Of a stretch of 31,787 nt of DNA, positions 31,570-31,787 are shown piece by piece. The stretch is from JBOGUF01 sp050696075. Lineage in GTDB: Bacteria; Chloroflexota; Chloroflexia; Thermomicrobiales; UBA6265. How positions within the stretch are numbered: the first letter of the stretch is position 1; each line of letters opens with the position of its first letter. The stretch is from positions 1 to 31,787 of the forward strand of contig JBOGUF010000119.1 of NCBI GenBank assembly GCA_050696075.1. The letters are read 5' to 3'. Under the pieces are notes generated by a model that saw only the letters and a list, made by a program, of their open reading frames with translations, did not search any database and was not told the DNA's origin. The translations under genes and the position numbers were made by a program.

Positions 31570-31787
31570 GGCTGCTCCTCCCGCCCGCGGCGATGCCGAG
31601 TTCTAGCCTGCCCTGGCGTCGGTTCGTACCCTCCGAGATCGTGACAATTCTGTCACAAATCCGCCATGCCGCCGCGACAACCCCCCACTATTCTCGATAA
31701 CAGGACAATCCACGCGGACGAGCCGACCGGCAAGTCCCGACATCCTCAACCATCCCATCCCTCTCCCTCCCTTTTCTCCCGCGGCGG
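31570..31787. other. Upstream region of the MBL/rhodanese gene with a palindrome
   Basis: No gene is seen. GTGACA-ATTC-TGTCAC (31641-31656) is a perfect 6-base inverted repeat about 72 bases ahead of the start. It could be an operator; the spacing differs from a classical CRP site. Bases after 31740 are C/T-rich and hold nothing I can name. Confidence 0.4.

Noticed and set aside
31641..31656. CRP-type site
   Set aside because: The GTGA and TCAC halves are eight bases apart instead of six, so it does not fit the consensus; kept only as an unassigned palindrome.

Overview
The window is GC-rich and gene-dense. It looks like a chromosomal segment of a Chloroflexota bacterium, probably of the Thermomicrobia/Sphaerobacter type. 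The grounds are the exported proteins that begin with an 'MDxRRFDxLTR...RR.VLK' twin-arginine leader, several Tat-type solute-binding proteins, heptamer-based palindromic repeats between and inside genes, and large HTH/NTPase/TPR regulators. This placement is an inference from style; there is no rRNA or other marker gene in the window.

Layout. 1-651: the start of a metal P-type ATPase behind an ArsR-family metal sensor with a perfect palindrome at its start (minus strand). 652-815: hairpin-rich gap. 816-7420: a minus-strand oligopeptide/dipeptide-type ABC operon (binding protein, two permeases, two ATPases, then a PPC/DUF296 protein) with a recognisable promoter at 7392-7420. A nested inverted repeat fills the whole space between the binding protein and the first permease. 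7561-10067, plus strand: an M20 amidohydrolase and a broken enolase-superfamily gene. 10154-15929, minus strand: a second ABC uptake system without its own ATPases, a DHDPS/NAL-type aldolase and an IclR regulator. The iclR promoter and the second binding-protein promoter share a 36-bp composite operator in the same register to their -10 boxes, so this part behaves as one IclR-controlled catabolic regulon. 16003-17980: an envelope pair (flippase-like membrane protein and UppP). 18251-18938: a BrnT-type toxin with an HTH-type partner and a palindromic operator. 18983-19432: ferritin-like protein. 19553-22024: a large HTH-NTPase-TPR regulator with heptamer-type palindromes inside its coding sequence.

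22156-30448 is the most unusual part: a plus-strand run of an unrecognised protein, a 33-residue membrane peptide, a Tat-exported protein of unknown function, and two tandem paralogous giant Tat-exported proteins made almost entirely of about 20 and 18 copies of a ~48-residue module with 10 cysteines. The window ends with a persulfide-dioxygenase-like metallo-beta-lactamase/rhodanese fusion (minus strand) whose stop codon shares a CTAG with that of the second cysteine-rich gene.

Working together: the two ABC systems, M20 hydrolase, enolase-family remnant and aldolase suggest import and breakdown of small peptides, acylated amino acids or sugar acids. The substrate cannot be read from sequence. 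The cysteine-rich pair is likely an extracellular, disulfide-stabilised or metal-binding product. I found no tRNA, rRNA, CRISPR array, transposase or phage gene.
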